NCBI GenBank assembly: GCA_023213395.1
Contig: CM041465.1
Coordinates: forward strand, 238,893,741-238,957,740
Source of the DNA: Cycas panzhihuaensis
Taxonomy: Eukaryota > Cycadophyta
Reading direction: 5' to 3'
Length of the DNA: 64,000 bases
Positions 36,101 through 47,365 of the stretch are shown piece by piece; positions within the stretch are counted from its first letter, which is position 1, and the number at the start of each line of letters is the position of its first letter. A program made the translations under genes and the position numbers. The notes under the pieces were generated by a model. It did no database searches. It was not told where the DNA came from and was given only the letters and a program-made list of their open reading frames with translations.

Positions 36101-36449
36101 TAGAGTTGAATACTCAGTTCTTTTAGGTAACAGAGTTGAATACCCAACCCTTCTTGGATAATGTAGTTGATACATGGTATTTTTGGATAATTTGATAGAT
36201 GCCCAATTCTTTTGGGTAAAGAATGTGAATAACACCTCTTTTGGTTAAGACTACTCAATCGTTTTGAGTAACTCTACCAATAGAAGTTTTCATAATCAAA
36301 TTACAGTGTAGATTTCATTCCATCATAAAAAATAGTAACCCATCATCCATACACTTCATTAGTACCTATCACTTTCTCTAGAGTGAAAAACACCCATGTC
36401 ATTGCCACCTCTCACCATCCTATGTCTTTTTCTAGAATAGGAGCTTTAG
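33181..36449 (+). repeat. 3' untranslated region of element 2 with a recurring 'taatgagtataaactatg' motif
   Basis: The motif recurs, for example, at 33218, 33275, 33310, 33379, 34821, 35369, 35637, 35690, 35780, 35824 and 35897, with variable spacing. A second short repeat, 'cagttcttttaggtaa', occupies 36085-36275. Element 3 has the same regions (54270-56400 and 59280-60070). The second RNase H lies within it. No other gene is seen. Confidence 0.75.
34384..34775 (+). pseudogene. Second RNase H (aRNH-like) of element 2
   Basis: 'SIFTNGGSRGN' (first Asp now Asn), 'STNNEIEYLAIIGAL' with the Glu, 'LYVNS' (third Asp now Asn), 'VVVYQLVGMY' and finally 'NLKADALVSSIL' with the last Asp. TAA and TAG stops occur. 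It stays in an element that lost its RT-linked RNase H, which shows it is a separate downstream domain. Confidence 0.8.
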
Positions 36450-36465
36450 GTGCCAAGGGGGCAAA
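36450..36465 (+). other. Polypurine tract of element 2
   Basis: 'gtgccaagggggcaaa' ends at the LTR start; element 3 has 'gtgccaaggcggtaaa' in the same place (60244-60259). Confidence 0.7.
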
Positions 36466-39039
36466 TATTTCACCAAAACTTGGGGTCCTTGGTTATATTT
36501 GGATTATGTTGGTAAATTAATGCATGTTATATGGTTTTATTGGTAGTGATTGATGTATGTTGATTTTACTTGATGGATTGGGCCTTCTTTTGTTGAAATG
36601 ATCCATGATTATTAATTGATGAAATGTAATGAATGATGATGTAATAGGTATTCCTATTATTTTACTGATGATATGAATTATGGCAACAAAGTTTTCTTTA
36701 TGACTAACTTAACCCTATGCTTCTTTCAAAGTTTGTTATTTTTTAATTTTTTTATATCCATGATTTCACCCATTTTTTTATCATTTTTGGACTTGTGTTT
36801 ATTATTATTATTATGTTTTGGGCCCCTCTTCTTGTTAAGAAATATATTTATGCCTTAATTTATTAATAAAAATCATTTTTTGGCCTTTTTAATGAGTTAT
36901 TTTTGCCTCCTAATTAATCACCATGTTTTTTACTTCATGCATGCAAAACTTAGCTAGCATGCCAAAATTTTACATGCCATTGCCTAAATTTGGTGGGATT
37001 TTATTTTCTCAATGCTCAGAAGTGTTATAAAGGGATAGTTGATCATAGTTTTTGATATGGAGGAAGAGAGGAGGGAAGGAGGGAGAGAGATAGAAGTGAA
37101 GAGAGTTGAGAATTAGAGAGAAAGAAGTGATTCTTCCTCTTCGATTAAGAGATCTTGGAGAATTCTTAAGGACTGCTACTGTGTTTTTTGGAGACTTGAT
37201 TTTTTGAAGTTATTAGGTGAAATCTCAAAGATGTTTTACTGCTATGCTACTACTACTCAATTATTGATGGTCTAAGCTTTCATCTCTTTAGATCTTCATC
37301 AATTTTTTCTTGAAACTTCTTTGGATTTGGTAAGATCTTTCCTATTGGTTTTCACACTTGTTTCATGTTGTCCTGAAGGTAATTTTAGCACATAATTATT
37401 CTTTTCATTGGATCATTATTGTTGGATTGTTGTTTGGACTTTTGGAATTGAAATATATGCTAAAAGGTCTGCCCTTTATGGGGTTCCTTAAGGATAGACT
37501 AGGGTGGGGTATGGTCATCTCTCCACCATACATGTAACTACTCCTTTCCAATCCTTCATAGCAGCCTATATTTTAGTTGGATTGCTCCTCTTGTTTCACA
37601 TTGTTTGGATCTTGTTTGGCCTCTTTAGATTGTTCTTGCTTCCTTGTTTACTCTTGTTTTGAAGGAAAGTATGTGGAAAAGTTAGTCAAGTGAAAAGAAA
37701 ATTGTCATTCTGAGGTGCTCCTTATAATGAGAAAGGAATGTTTATCTTACATCTGTCATTGCATACACTTTTATTTTCAAGTGGGCTCTTATATATTAAA
37801 AATTAAAAGTTGATAGTGTTGTTTGATTGGAGTATTGCTAATTTTCATGTTTTATATGAGGTTCAAGGATTCCTTCTAGAGCTCTTACTACTCCAACCAT
37901 GATAGAACCTTTGGTTGATCTTGCATGCATAATTATTATTTAGATTCATCACTTATTCATTATCTCATGGGTCTAAAAATTATCATAAAAAAATAGTAGT
38001 TACCTTTAAGATTCTCTCTTTTTATGCATTATTTCATCATTTTTTAAAAGAATTAGTTTCATACATCAAGGTTAAAGCATATTAACAAATCTTGCATGTA
38101 GATTAATTTCTTTTAAAAAGGAATTTACACAAAGATTATATGAATATTTTTAGATTTTATTTGCATGGCATCATCTCTCTTAAAATGAATCATGCATATT
38201 GCATGTAGGAATACCACTTCATAGTTGCATGTACATCCTTTATCTTGCATACAACAAGAAATGACTTGCATGCATATTACATGTGCATCCTTTATCTTTT
38301 ATGCAACAAAAAATTACTTGCATGCATATTGCATGTGCATCCTTTATCCTAAATGTAATAGAAAAGGACTTGTATACATATTGCATGTGCATCATTTATC
38401 TTGCATGTAACAAAAAAATAACTTGCATGCATAGTTTCTAGTGTGTTTGTTTAAAAAAGAAAACTAAAAAATGGACTTTCATGCATAGTTTCTAGTGTGT
38501 TTGTTTGAAATTTCATTATAAAAAATAAACAACAAAAAATAAAAGGATTAATGTGATTTTGATCTTGTGTCTTCCTTGGTTGTATTATCTTATTCTCTTA
38601 GCTTTGCACCCTTGTAGCAATATCAAAACCTAGAATCCCAAATAAGATAAACTATTGTTTCTAGTAGTTTCCCCTCTCCTACATCTTAGTAAAACTCAAA
38701 AAAGTTGAATTGGTTATAAGAGAGGAATTCCTAGGAAGGATCTTGAGGATATTATAAGTGTGGATCTAAACTTATAACTCCTTCATCAAGTTGTGTAGGT
38801 TGGTAGATTCTATCATCCCATTTCACATCCACACATTTTATCATACCTACTCTCACTAAGGTACATAACACTACTAGGCAAAGACTCCTTCTTAGGAGTT
38901 GGGTAAAGATGGTCCTTTAGGTCTCTTTTGAGCTTCATATTGGATCTTCTCCAAGCCCCATACCATCTTTTTGGTAGCCTTGCTGAAGACCCACCCCTAG
39001 AGCACCATCATCTTACTAGGGATAGACCTAGCACCACCA
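36466..39039 (+). repeat. 3' LTR of element 2
   Basis: Starts 'tatttcaccaaaacttgg' (TG to TA), ends CACCACCA, followed by CTAAA. It aligns with 26392-28914 along its length; the differences I saw are mainly transitions. Confidence 0.93.
38225..38432 (+). repeat. 52-bp tandem array in the 3' LTR of element 2 (4 units)
   Basis: Units start at 38225, 38277, 38329 and 38381, with the same RY-rich unit as 28159-28304 but one unit more. The copy number thus changed in one LTR after, or during, insertion. Confidence 0.85.
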
Positions 39040-39044
39040 CTAAA

Positions 39045-39160
39045 AACTTGAATACATGCTGTGGCCCCCAACAAGGGTATTTGACATTATATTTGAATTG
39101 TAGTTTAGGTTCATTATAGAGCAAAGGATGGGCTCTCTTTCTACTCAAAAGGAGAAAGAA
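39045..39160 (-). other. Element 4 sequence just after integrase
   Basis: Non-coding tail of the pol region on the minus strand, ending at the CTAAA duplication of element 2. Confidence 0.6.
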
Positions 39161-40280
39161 TCAATTGCAGAACTTCTTTATAAACTTGTCGTTTATGGCT
39201 TTATCGAAGTCGATGCCTTCTAATGTGGCTATCCTATATGAGTCATTGTCAAGGCTCTCAAGAATGACAAAAGGGCCCATCAATTTTAGGCCAAATTTAG
39301 ATAGGTAGTCATAGAGATATCCTAGCTTGAGGACTTGGTCCCTGGGATTCAAGGGGTGAGAATATAGATGTTTGTCATATGTCCTTTATGTCCTAGCCTT
39401 GGATGCTAGGCTTACCTAGTACGCAACCAAGTACCTTTCATCTAATGGCTCAAGGTTAGGGAGATGAGCTTGGCAGTGCCATTCCTCATTAACAAACTCT
39501 TTAAAGGATACCCTTAAAGAGGAGCTCTCAAGTTTTAGAGGAAATACTACCTTGGTTCCATAGACCAAGGAGAAATATGCCATCCCCATGGTGTAGATTA
39601 AGGTGTGATAGGCCTATAAAGCCAAGTGAAGTTAGATGTACCAATCCTTTTGAGATTGAGCAACGATTTTTTTTAAATATTAATAAGGGTTTTATTAAAA
39701 GATTTAATTTGGCCATTAGCCTAAGCATAATAAGGTGGTGAGGTCTTGTGAGAAATCTTGAACTTCTTACAAAGATCATCCGTATCCTTATTATAGAATA
39801 GAGTTTCATTATCTGTGATAAGGATGTCTAGGACCCCAAATCAATAGATAATGTGTTGATACATAAAAGTGATAATCGCCTTGTTGGTTATAGAAGACAA
39901 CAGAAAAACTTTAGCCCGTTTGATGAAGTATTAGATTGTGGTTAAGATAAATTTATATTGAGTTAAGAAAGGCAGAGTAATAGCTCTAATTAAATATAAT
40001 CCCTATTAGGAGAAAGACCATGGTGATATGATGACATATAATACCTCAAAAGTCTAGTGGATAACATTAGCATGCTCTTAGCATTTGTGGTAATATTACA
40101 CATAAGCATGGGTATCTTTGAACAAGGTTGTCTAATAGTACCCCATGTGAAGGATCCTTTGGGCCATAGATTGGCCTCCAAAGTGACCTCTACAAATGCC
40201 ACTATGGCATTTGTGGAGAATCTAGTCAGCCTCCTCAAGATTAAGGTAATAAAGGAGAATGCCATTAAAGAATGTTTATA
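39161..40280 (-). pseudogene. Integrase of element 4 (broken)
   Basis: Minus strand. The zinc-domain text 'GHFGGQSMAQRILHMGYY' is at about 40195-40140, with remnants of the C-x2-C pair at about 40090. The core second-Asp motif 'DNETLFYNKD' lies near 39815. The C-terminal region, open at 39352-39161, has 'YLYDYLSKFGLKLMGPFVIL' and 'ESLDNDSYRIATL'. Frameshifts separate the parts. Closest relative in the window: element 1 at 6780-7860. Confidence 0.82.
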
Positions 40281-40439
40281 TAATATGTACTGCATAAGGA
40301 AGTATTATTAAATAGAAGCCCTACCATATGATTTCACCTTGTCAATAGTATTAACAGAGCATTGTTATTGAGTGATGTATTGTATGATATCCCCATACTA
40401 TTTGCTATCAACCAATAGATGGAGGAATGAGTGCTAGAA

Positions 40440-41045
40440 AGCTAGGATATGCTCATATGACAATGAATCATTAATTGGAACCCTAAGAGAATTAGGGATG
40501 GGAGCATCAATTAATTTTTCCACAACTATAAACTACTTCTTAGACTTTTGGTTAATGATTTTAAGGTCATATTCTTAAAGGAGGAGAGCCCATTTGCCTA
40601 CCCTTACCATCAAGTCTGACTGGGTCAAAAGATATCTTAACAAATCAGATTGGACAATCACGTAAGTAATGTCACCTAAGAGATAGTACATAAACTTCTT
40701 AGTAACATGGACTAAGGCTAAGAACTCCTTCTTAGCTGGTGGATAGCTTAATTATATTGCCACAAATGTATGACTAATAAAATAGATGGCCCTTTCGATT
40801 TTGGAATCATCTTCATGGGCTATCATAGCACTTAAGGATTCATCATTCACTAAGGTATACAAGATAAAAGGATAATTGAAGAGGGGAGGAGCTAAAATAG
40901 GAGTAGATACCAGATCCAACTTGAACTTGTAAGATACTTCTTGGGCCTTAGGAAACCAAACCAATAGAAATCCCTTCTTCAATAAGTTAGTTAAGGGTTT
41001 GGTATTTATGGAAAAATTTGCTAAGAAACATCTTAAGAATCCCAA
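40440..41045 (-). pseudogene. RNase H (gypsy type) of element 4
   Basis: Minus strand: 'MGFLRCFLANFSINTKPLTN' at 41045 begins the RT thumb/RNase H part, followed by 'PFILYTLVNDESLSAMIA' and 'ERAIYFISHTFVA'. It is open to 40752, then interrupted, with 'SDLLRYLLTQSD'-like text near 40640-40610. It parallels 5959-6480 of element 1. Confidence 0.8.
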
Positions 41046-41885
41046 TCTCCCTAAGAATGACTTAATTTATCATTGGGTTCTTAGGGGTAGCATCTTGATA
41101 ATGGCATTAACCTTATTAGGGTTGATTTAGATTATTTATTTAAAGATAAGAAAGTCTAAGAGCTTTTCAGTTGTTACTACAAGAATGCATTTAAGCAAGT
41201 TTAAGCTGACATGATACTTGTTGTACCTTATGAAGATAACTTTAAGGTCTATAGGATGATTGGCCCTCTTGTGGGAGAGGCCCATCATATCATCCATATA
41301 AACTTCAAGAGTTGTATTTATAAGATCATAAAAAATGAATTGCATTACCCTTTGGTATGTGGCACCTATATTCTTTAGTCCAAAGGTCATGGCTTTGTAG
41401 GCAAAGGTCCCCCATAGGGTGGTGAAGGCCATCTTATGATAATCTTTGGGGGATATTTAGATTTGGTTATATCTACAAATGTCATCCATTAGGGACATGA
41501 CTTTAAAATTGGTAGTTCAATCAATGATTTGATTGATAAACAGGAGAGTAACATTATCCCTAGGATAAGTATTGTTGATGTCTCAGAAGTCAAACACAAA
41601 TCGTAATCATCCCATTCTTTTTGGTGATAGGCACGATGTTAGAGACCCACTTAGGGTAATCTATGGAACTGATAAGTCCTACATCTAGTAGCTTTTCCAC
41701 TTCCATTTTAACAATAGCTAAGAGTTTGGGATGTAAGGGGTGTTAATTTTATTGCATAGGGCAAGCACTTAGGATGGTAGTAAGGTTACGGGTAATGATG
41801 GTAGGATCTATACCCTTTATGTCTGAATAATCCCATGTGAAGATGTCTCTAAATTCTTGGAATAATAGGGTATATTCCTTCATCT
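41046..41885 (-). pseudogene. Reverse transcriptase of element 4
   Basis: Minus strand. The open stretch 41432-41136 contains 'MTFGLKNIGATYQRVMQFIF' and the intact catalytic box 'VYMDDMMGLS' (about 41300-41270), with both Asp kept, unlike element 1. Upstream (41885-41440) the RT fingers are present with stops and frame changes. The leader 'KEYTLLFQEFRDIFTWDY' (41880-41827) is cut by the insertion of element 3 and continues at 63296-63420. Confidence 0.85.
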
Positions 41886-43099
41886 TATTTCACCAAAACT
41901 TGGCCTCTTTAGTTGTATATGGATTATGTTGGTAAATTGATGTACGTTATATGGTTTTATTGATGATGGTTAATGCATGTTGATTGTATTTGATGGACCA
42001 GGGCTTATTTTGTTGAAATGATATGTGATTTTTGATTGATGAAATGTAATAAATAGTGATGTAGCTAATATTATTATTATTCTACTGATGATGTAAACTA
42101 TGGAAATAGAGTTTTCTTTATGACTAGCTTAACCCCATACTTCTTTCAAAGTCTATTATTTTTAACTTCTTTGATATTTCACCCATATTTTCGTCATTTA
42201 TCAATTTTTGGGCCCATACTTAATGCATTTCACATCATTCTAGGCTTATTTACTCTTTAATGAACTCATTTTTGTTATTAAATGTTCACTAAATATCAAT
42301 TTTTATTATTTTTTGATTAAATTTCCTCCTTATTGAAATCACATTTTTTATCCTATCAAAAATATGACCAATTGCATTTTTAGAATAGAATTACATTTTT
42401 AATAGGTGAAAAATGTAATTGGTCATGTTTTTAACTATTATGCAATAAAAAATTAGGCCAATGCACTAAAATTTTATATGTTGCTACCCAAATTTGATGG
42501 GATTTAGTCCTTTTGATGCTTAGAAATGTTAAGAGAGTCATTGTTAATTCGGATTAAGAGAGTTGAAGTGATTTTTGCTCTAGTATTGTGAGATTTTGTC
42601 AAGTTTTTTTTTGAGAATTCTTGAGGACTACTATTGTGACTTTGAAGACTTGATTTTCTAAAGTCTATTGGGTGAAATCTTGAAGAAGTTTTGTTTCTAT
42701 ATCACTACTACTCAATTATTAATGGTCTAAGATTCTATTTTCTTAGATCTTCATCAATTTTTTGCTTCAAACTTCTCTTGATTTGGTAAGATCTTTCCTA
42801 TTAAGTTCTAGACTTGTTTCATGGTCTTTTCAAGATAATTTTGGATTAGAATTATTTATTTTCATTGGCTAATTATTTTGAAATATATATTGAAAGGTCT
42901 ACCCTTTATGGGATTCCTTAAGGATAGAATAGGGTGGGGTATGGTCATCTCTCCACCATACACCTAGCTGCTCCTTCCTACTCTCTCATAGTAACCTATA
43001 TTTTAGTTGGATTGCCATTCTCTTTTGGCATTGTTTATCTCTAGTTTGGCCTCTTTGGATTGTTGGTGCTTCATTCATTGGTCTTATTTTAAATGAAGG
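41886..43099 (+). repeat. 5' LTR of element 3, first part
   Basis: Starts 'tatttcaccaaaacttgg'. It is split by the solo LTR at 43100 and resumes at 46196. It contains an inverted repeat with 24-bp arms (42358-42381 and 42409-42432). Confidence 0.9.
42358..42432. repeat. Inverted repeat, 24-bp arms, 27-bp loop
   Basis: The left arm 'aaaaatatgaccaattgc...' and the reverse complement of the right arm 'aaaaacatgaccaattac...' agree at 22 of 24 positions. A decayed version exists in the 3' LTR of the element at about 61386-61460. Confidence 0.8.
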
Positions 43100-46000
43100 T
43101 GGAATCACACCTATGGGAGGGGGGGTAACTACACTTGGTTAAGATCAAACCAACCAACAAAGGGTTTCAAGGTTGAGGATCTATTGGGCAAGTAAAGGAA
43201 ATCACCCATTAAGTGTGTGTATACATTAGAACATAGGTTTGGGACCCGCAAATGGTGCACAAACCCCTTTGAGGCAACTCTACCTTAGTTGGGAGTGATA
43301 CAGAGATGATGGATATGCTCAGTTTCCTGAGTAACCTCAAAAGATAGGCCTTCTCGCCCTTGGATGGCTAAAGAAGGGAGGAGAGGATAGGCAAGGGAAT
43401 AGCTCCTTGTGTGAAAAGGGGATATGAGAGAGGTGGTTCTAGGTAAGAAATAAGGGAAGTATGCACTCGTAAAGGGATCAGAGAGGAGACCAACTTTATG
43501 GGTGCAGAACTGACCTGAAGGTCACACTAAGGTGGCCTAGCTATAATGAGTGAAATAACAACCAAAGGCAAAGGGGAACCTTAAAAGGGGAATGCCCTTA
43601 ATGCACCACACCTAAGGTGGGCTTTGGAGTATGAATTGATGGTAGAAATATTTTAAAGCTTTCATGTGTGGGTTGTTGTGCAAGGTGTATAATGATGAGG
43701 TAGTGTATGTGATAATGTGTCCTTATGTGCAAGAGAGTTATTTCAAAAAAGAAAGGAAAAGAATAACATAAAAAAAATACTCATTCACTCATGCATGCAT
43801 ATCCTCACTCTTATTAACTTTCAAATGTGAAAAAAGAGGAGAATTAACAAGGTAGCTATGTGTGATGCAAGATGTATGCAAAGAATGCAAGTTTAACAAA
43901 CTGTGCAACAAGTAGGTATGTAATAAATATGATCCTTATTTTATGCACTTTGTCAAATAAGCAAGTAGGCTAATTAAGTGAAAATGATATACATAAATTC
44001 CCTTTCTTTACTTTTCCTTTAAGTGACATATGGAGGGTGAAGGAAATAAAGTGAAAGAAGGGGACTAAAGGGAAGCGGGAGGCATACCTGAGAACTAGAC
44101 GGCCAAAGGAGTGCTACCCCTTGTTGTACCTACTTTCCTTATGCTACTCCCAACCACAGACGATGTGATAGAGTAGTGCCAGCAAAGAAGGATAGGGGCT
44201 TCTTTACCTTCCCCAAATCAAAAGGAAAATGAAAAAGAGAACGAAAGATTCATAACAAAATGGACTCAAAAGAATTGGCGATCAGAAAGGTAGGAATGTA
44301 CCTAGGTCAAAATACCTTTTTTTCTTCTCCACGGGTAGCAAGGAGGGAACTTGTGACCAAACAACGTTTGCCTTTTCCTACAAGGTAACAAGAACACAAG
44401 GGATATATGTGCAATATATAGAATAATATGATGCAAACTATCTAAGTCAAAGAAACATTTGCAACACAAGATCAACTCTCAGCTCCCTTTTTTATGCTAA
44501 TTTGTAAACAACACAGAAAAGGGGCTAAGAGGAGAAAGGGTACGGTTACCCTCAGAATGGTTAACCCTCCCAAGTTTATGACACTCCATGCTATCCAGGT
44601 ACCAAAGTGGCCAAGCAAGGCAAATGTAACAAAACCTTGAGATATAAATAGCAGGTTACGGGCAAGATTGCATGTGTTGTCAATGTTGCAAAAGCTGCAA
44701 AGTGCAACTTTTGCAACCTCAAACTAGCCTAATACTAAGTGAGAGGTAGGGTATGGTTTAGGGCTCTAATATTGCTCATGTAAGGTCTATAAAGCTAAGA
44801 ATAAGGGTGATTTATGACCTCTCTTCCAATAGCCCTTTGGAAGCCCAAGGGAAGCATGGAGGAGGAAGAGGTAGGTAGAGAAGGGGGTTGCCCTTGAGGA
44901 GAAGACTCACTGGGTATGGAACCCACCTTTACCCATTTCACTCTCCTTTAAAGCATCTTCCTCACTACCTCCTTGGAGAAACTAGGGAAGAGCTAGAAGG
45001 AAACAATGAGCAAACGAGAAAGGGAGGGTTTTCCTCCCATTTATAGTAGAAAAAACTGGAGAAAGAAGGTGTTGTAGGAAGTATACAAATGACTTTTACA
45101 ATATTTGAAAGAGGAAAAGCAAAATAAAAGGTGATGATTACCTATTATGGGTAGATCAAGGGCAGATCTACTTAAAAAATAAGAGAGGAAGGCTAGCCTT
45201 GTGGGGTTTATAGGTGAAACCCCAAAGGAGCAACAAACTGGAATAAGATAGGAGATCTATGCTTGATAGTGCACTTGGAGTGCATCCTTCCTTTAGTTAG
45301 TCATGTTCTAGGCCTGATGCTATGGATCTAGAGATGTAGAGGACTGGTATCAGGCTGGGAAGTTGATGTGTCAAACTTGTATTATTGTAGGGTATTTTTA
45401 TAGAAAAGTCTCAAGAGTGAGTGAGAGAGAGAGTTTTAAGAGAGTGGAAGAGGAAGAAATGAAGGTGTTTTGGGGTTTTTAAATCTAGCCCTAGCTTAAT
45501 TGAGTGATTAAGGTTCATCTTGGGCTGGGAATGCATCTTTTCCACATGGAAATTTCATAATAAATGCAAAATTAGCCATGGTAGATTTTAAAAAATAAAA
45601 TATGGTAGCTGTCCCATGGTAAATTTTGCAGTATTATGAAGTTTACAGTGATATTGTAATCTTTATTATAGTGCGACAGAAACATAAGCAAAAGGAATCT
45701 TGGGAGCTCAAAAAAAAGGGGATGCTTTAGGTCTAAGGGGCATGACACTTTGTCCAAGTGGTAGGAGACAATCATAAGACCTAAGGAACCTACGATAAGA
45801 AAAATATCAAAGGCGAGAATTTCCTAAAAAGTTAATAAGTAAGTAAAAAGATAACAACCATGCCTAGGCGAGGTGCTAGGGGTTAAGGTGTGTAAATGGG
45901 TGATGTGATAAGGCTATAAGATCCAATTGGTACTTGGGGACAATGTAGAGATGTGGAGGATAGTTGTGGAGTACCATGAGATGCATATCCCTAGACTGTC

Positions 46001-46195
46001 ATAGGCTAAAGTGGTGTAATGCAATGTGATCAAGTAGCAGATGCATAATGATCATTCAATAAACTAAGAAGTCATGTAATATAAATGAAATGCTTCAATC
46101 CACCTCTAGTAGAACTGATCAATGTGAGGGATAGAAGTATACCTGCACTTACCTAAGTCAACCCATCCACACCTATTCTTGATAGCTTGGAAATA
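43100..46195 (-). mobile_element. Solo LTR of family 1 (minus strand) in the 5' LTR of element 3
   Basis: Read on the minus strand it starts 'tatttccaagctatc' and ends 'ggtgtgattcca'. It is flanked by GAAGG (43095-43099) and GAAGA (46196-46200), a 5-bp duplication with one G to A change. The LTR text of element 3 is continuous across it (compare 27570-27620). 3096 bp; no coding content, and the open frames inside are not conserved in other LTR copies. Confidence 0.9.
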
Positions 46196-47333
46196 GAAGA
46201 TGTATGGAAAAGTTAGTCAAGTGAAAAGAAAATTATCATTCTGAGGTGTTCTTTATAATAGGAAAGGAATATTTGTCTTGCATCTATCATTGCATTCACT
46301 TTTATTTTCAAGTTAGTTCTTAAATCTTGGGAATAAAAAGTTGATGGTCTTATTTGATTGAAACATCACTATTTTTCAGTTTTACATTAGGTTCAAGGAT
46401 TTCTTTTAGAGCTCTTATTACTCTAATTGTAATAGAACCTTTCATGATTAGTCTTGTATGGATGATTATTGTTTAGATTTATGACTTATCAATCATCTCG
46501 TAGCTCTAAAAATTATCAGAAAATAAAAGTAGTTTCCTTTAAGAGTCTCTTTTGTTTGTGTGTAATTTTATCACTTTTAAAAAGAATTAGTTGCATGCAT
46601 CAAAGTTAGAACATATTGGCTAGGTTTGTATGTTGATCAATCTCTTTTAAAAGAAATTTACATGAAAATTCTTGTGGTTATTTTTAGATTTTGAGTAATG
46701 CCATCTCTTTTGAAAATGAATCATGCATGTTACACATAGGAAAGTTATCTCATAGTTGCATATGCATCTTTAAAAAATAAACAAAAATAAAAAGGACTTA
46801 CATGCACAATTTCTAGTTTATTTTCTTTTCCTTTCATAAAATAATAATAATAATAATAAAAAGATTAATGTAAGTTTGATCTTATAGTTTCCTTTGTTAT
46901 ATTATTTTGCTCTTTTGGCTTTGCATCTTTGCAACCCTATCAAGGCCTAAAAACTAGAACAAGATGAACTATTGTTTCCCTTAGCTTACCCTCTCTTACA
47001 TCTTAGTAAAACTCAAAAGGTTGAAATTATTACAAAAGAGAAATCCCTAGGAAGGATATTAAGGATATTGTAAGTGTACCTCTAAACTTAGAACTCCTTC
47101 GTCGAGTCATGTAGGTTAGTGGATTCTATCACCTCATTTTATATCCACACCTTTTGTCATACTCACTTTTGCTAAGGTAGATAGCACTACTAGACAAAGA
47201 CTCCTTTTTAGGAGTTATGCAAAGATGGTCCTTTAGGTCTTCTTTAGCTTTCTATTAGATCTTCCTTAGGCCCCAACCATCTTTCTAGTAGCCTTTCTAA
47301 GGATCAAACCCAAGAGCCCCTAGAACACCACCA
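46196..47333 (+). repeat. 5' LTR of element 3, second part
   Basis: Continues the LTR after the solo LTR and ends 'aacaccacca'. It has an AAT microsatellite at 46839-46860 and only one degenerate unit of the 52-bp repeat seen in element 2. Confidence 0.9.
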
Positions 47334-47365
47334 TCTTTCTAGTGACCTTACTAGGGAGTCACCAT
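47334..47365 (+). other. Candidate primer-binding region of element 3
   Basis: 'tctttctagtgaccttactaggga', the same block as in elements 1 and 2. Confidence 0.5.

Larger units (their letters stand above)
26392..39039 (+). mobile_element. Element 2: non-autonomous Tat-type gypsy element (family 2)
   Basis: LTRs 26392-28914 and 36466-39039, flanked by the perfect 5-bp duplication CTAAA (26387-26391 and 39040-39044). The internal part has gag, protease, the protease-RT linker, a long 3' untranslated region and the second RNase H. Everything from RT to the end of integrase is missing, as alignment with element 3 shows. It therefore needed enzymes from a relative, or it was crippled after insertion. 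Confidence 0.93.

Noticed and set aside
36008-36258. Two overlapping repetitive open frames on the minus strand
   Set aside because: They arise from the short repeat 'cagttcttttaggtaa' in a non-coding region; not kept in element 3.
38225-38410. Open frame with repeated 'HAYCMCIL'-like units
   Set aside because: A translation of the 52-bp tandem repeat in the LTR, not a protein.
43100-46195. Possible separate gene or unrelated insertion
   Set aside because: Its reverse complement aligns end to end with the family-1 LTR; start, end and target duplication fit a solo LTR.
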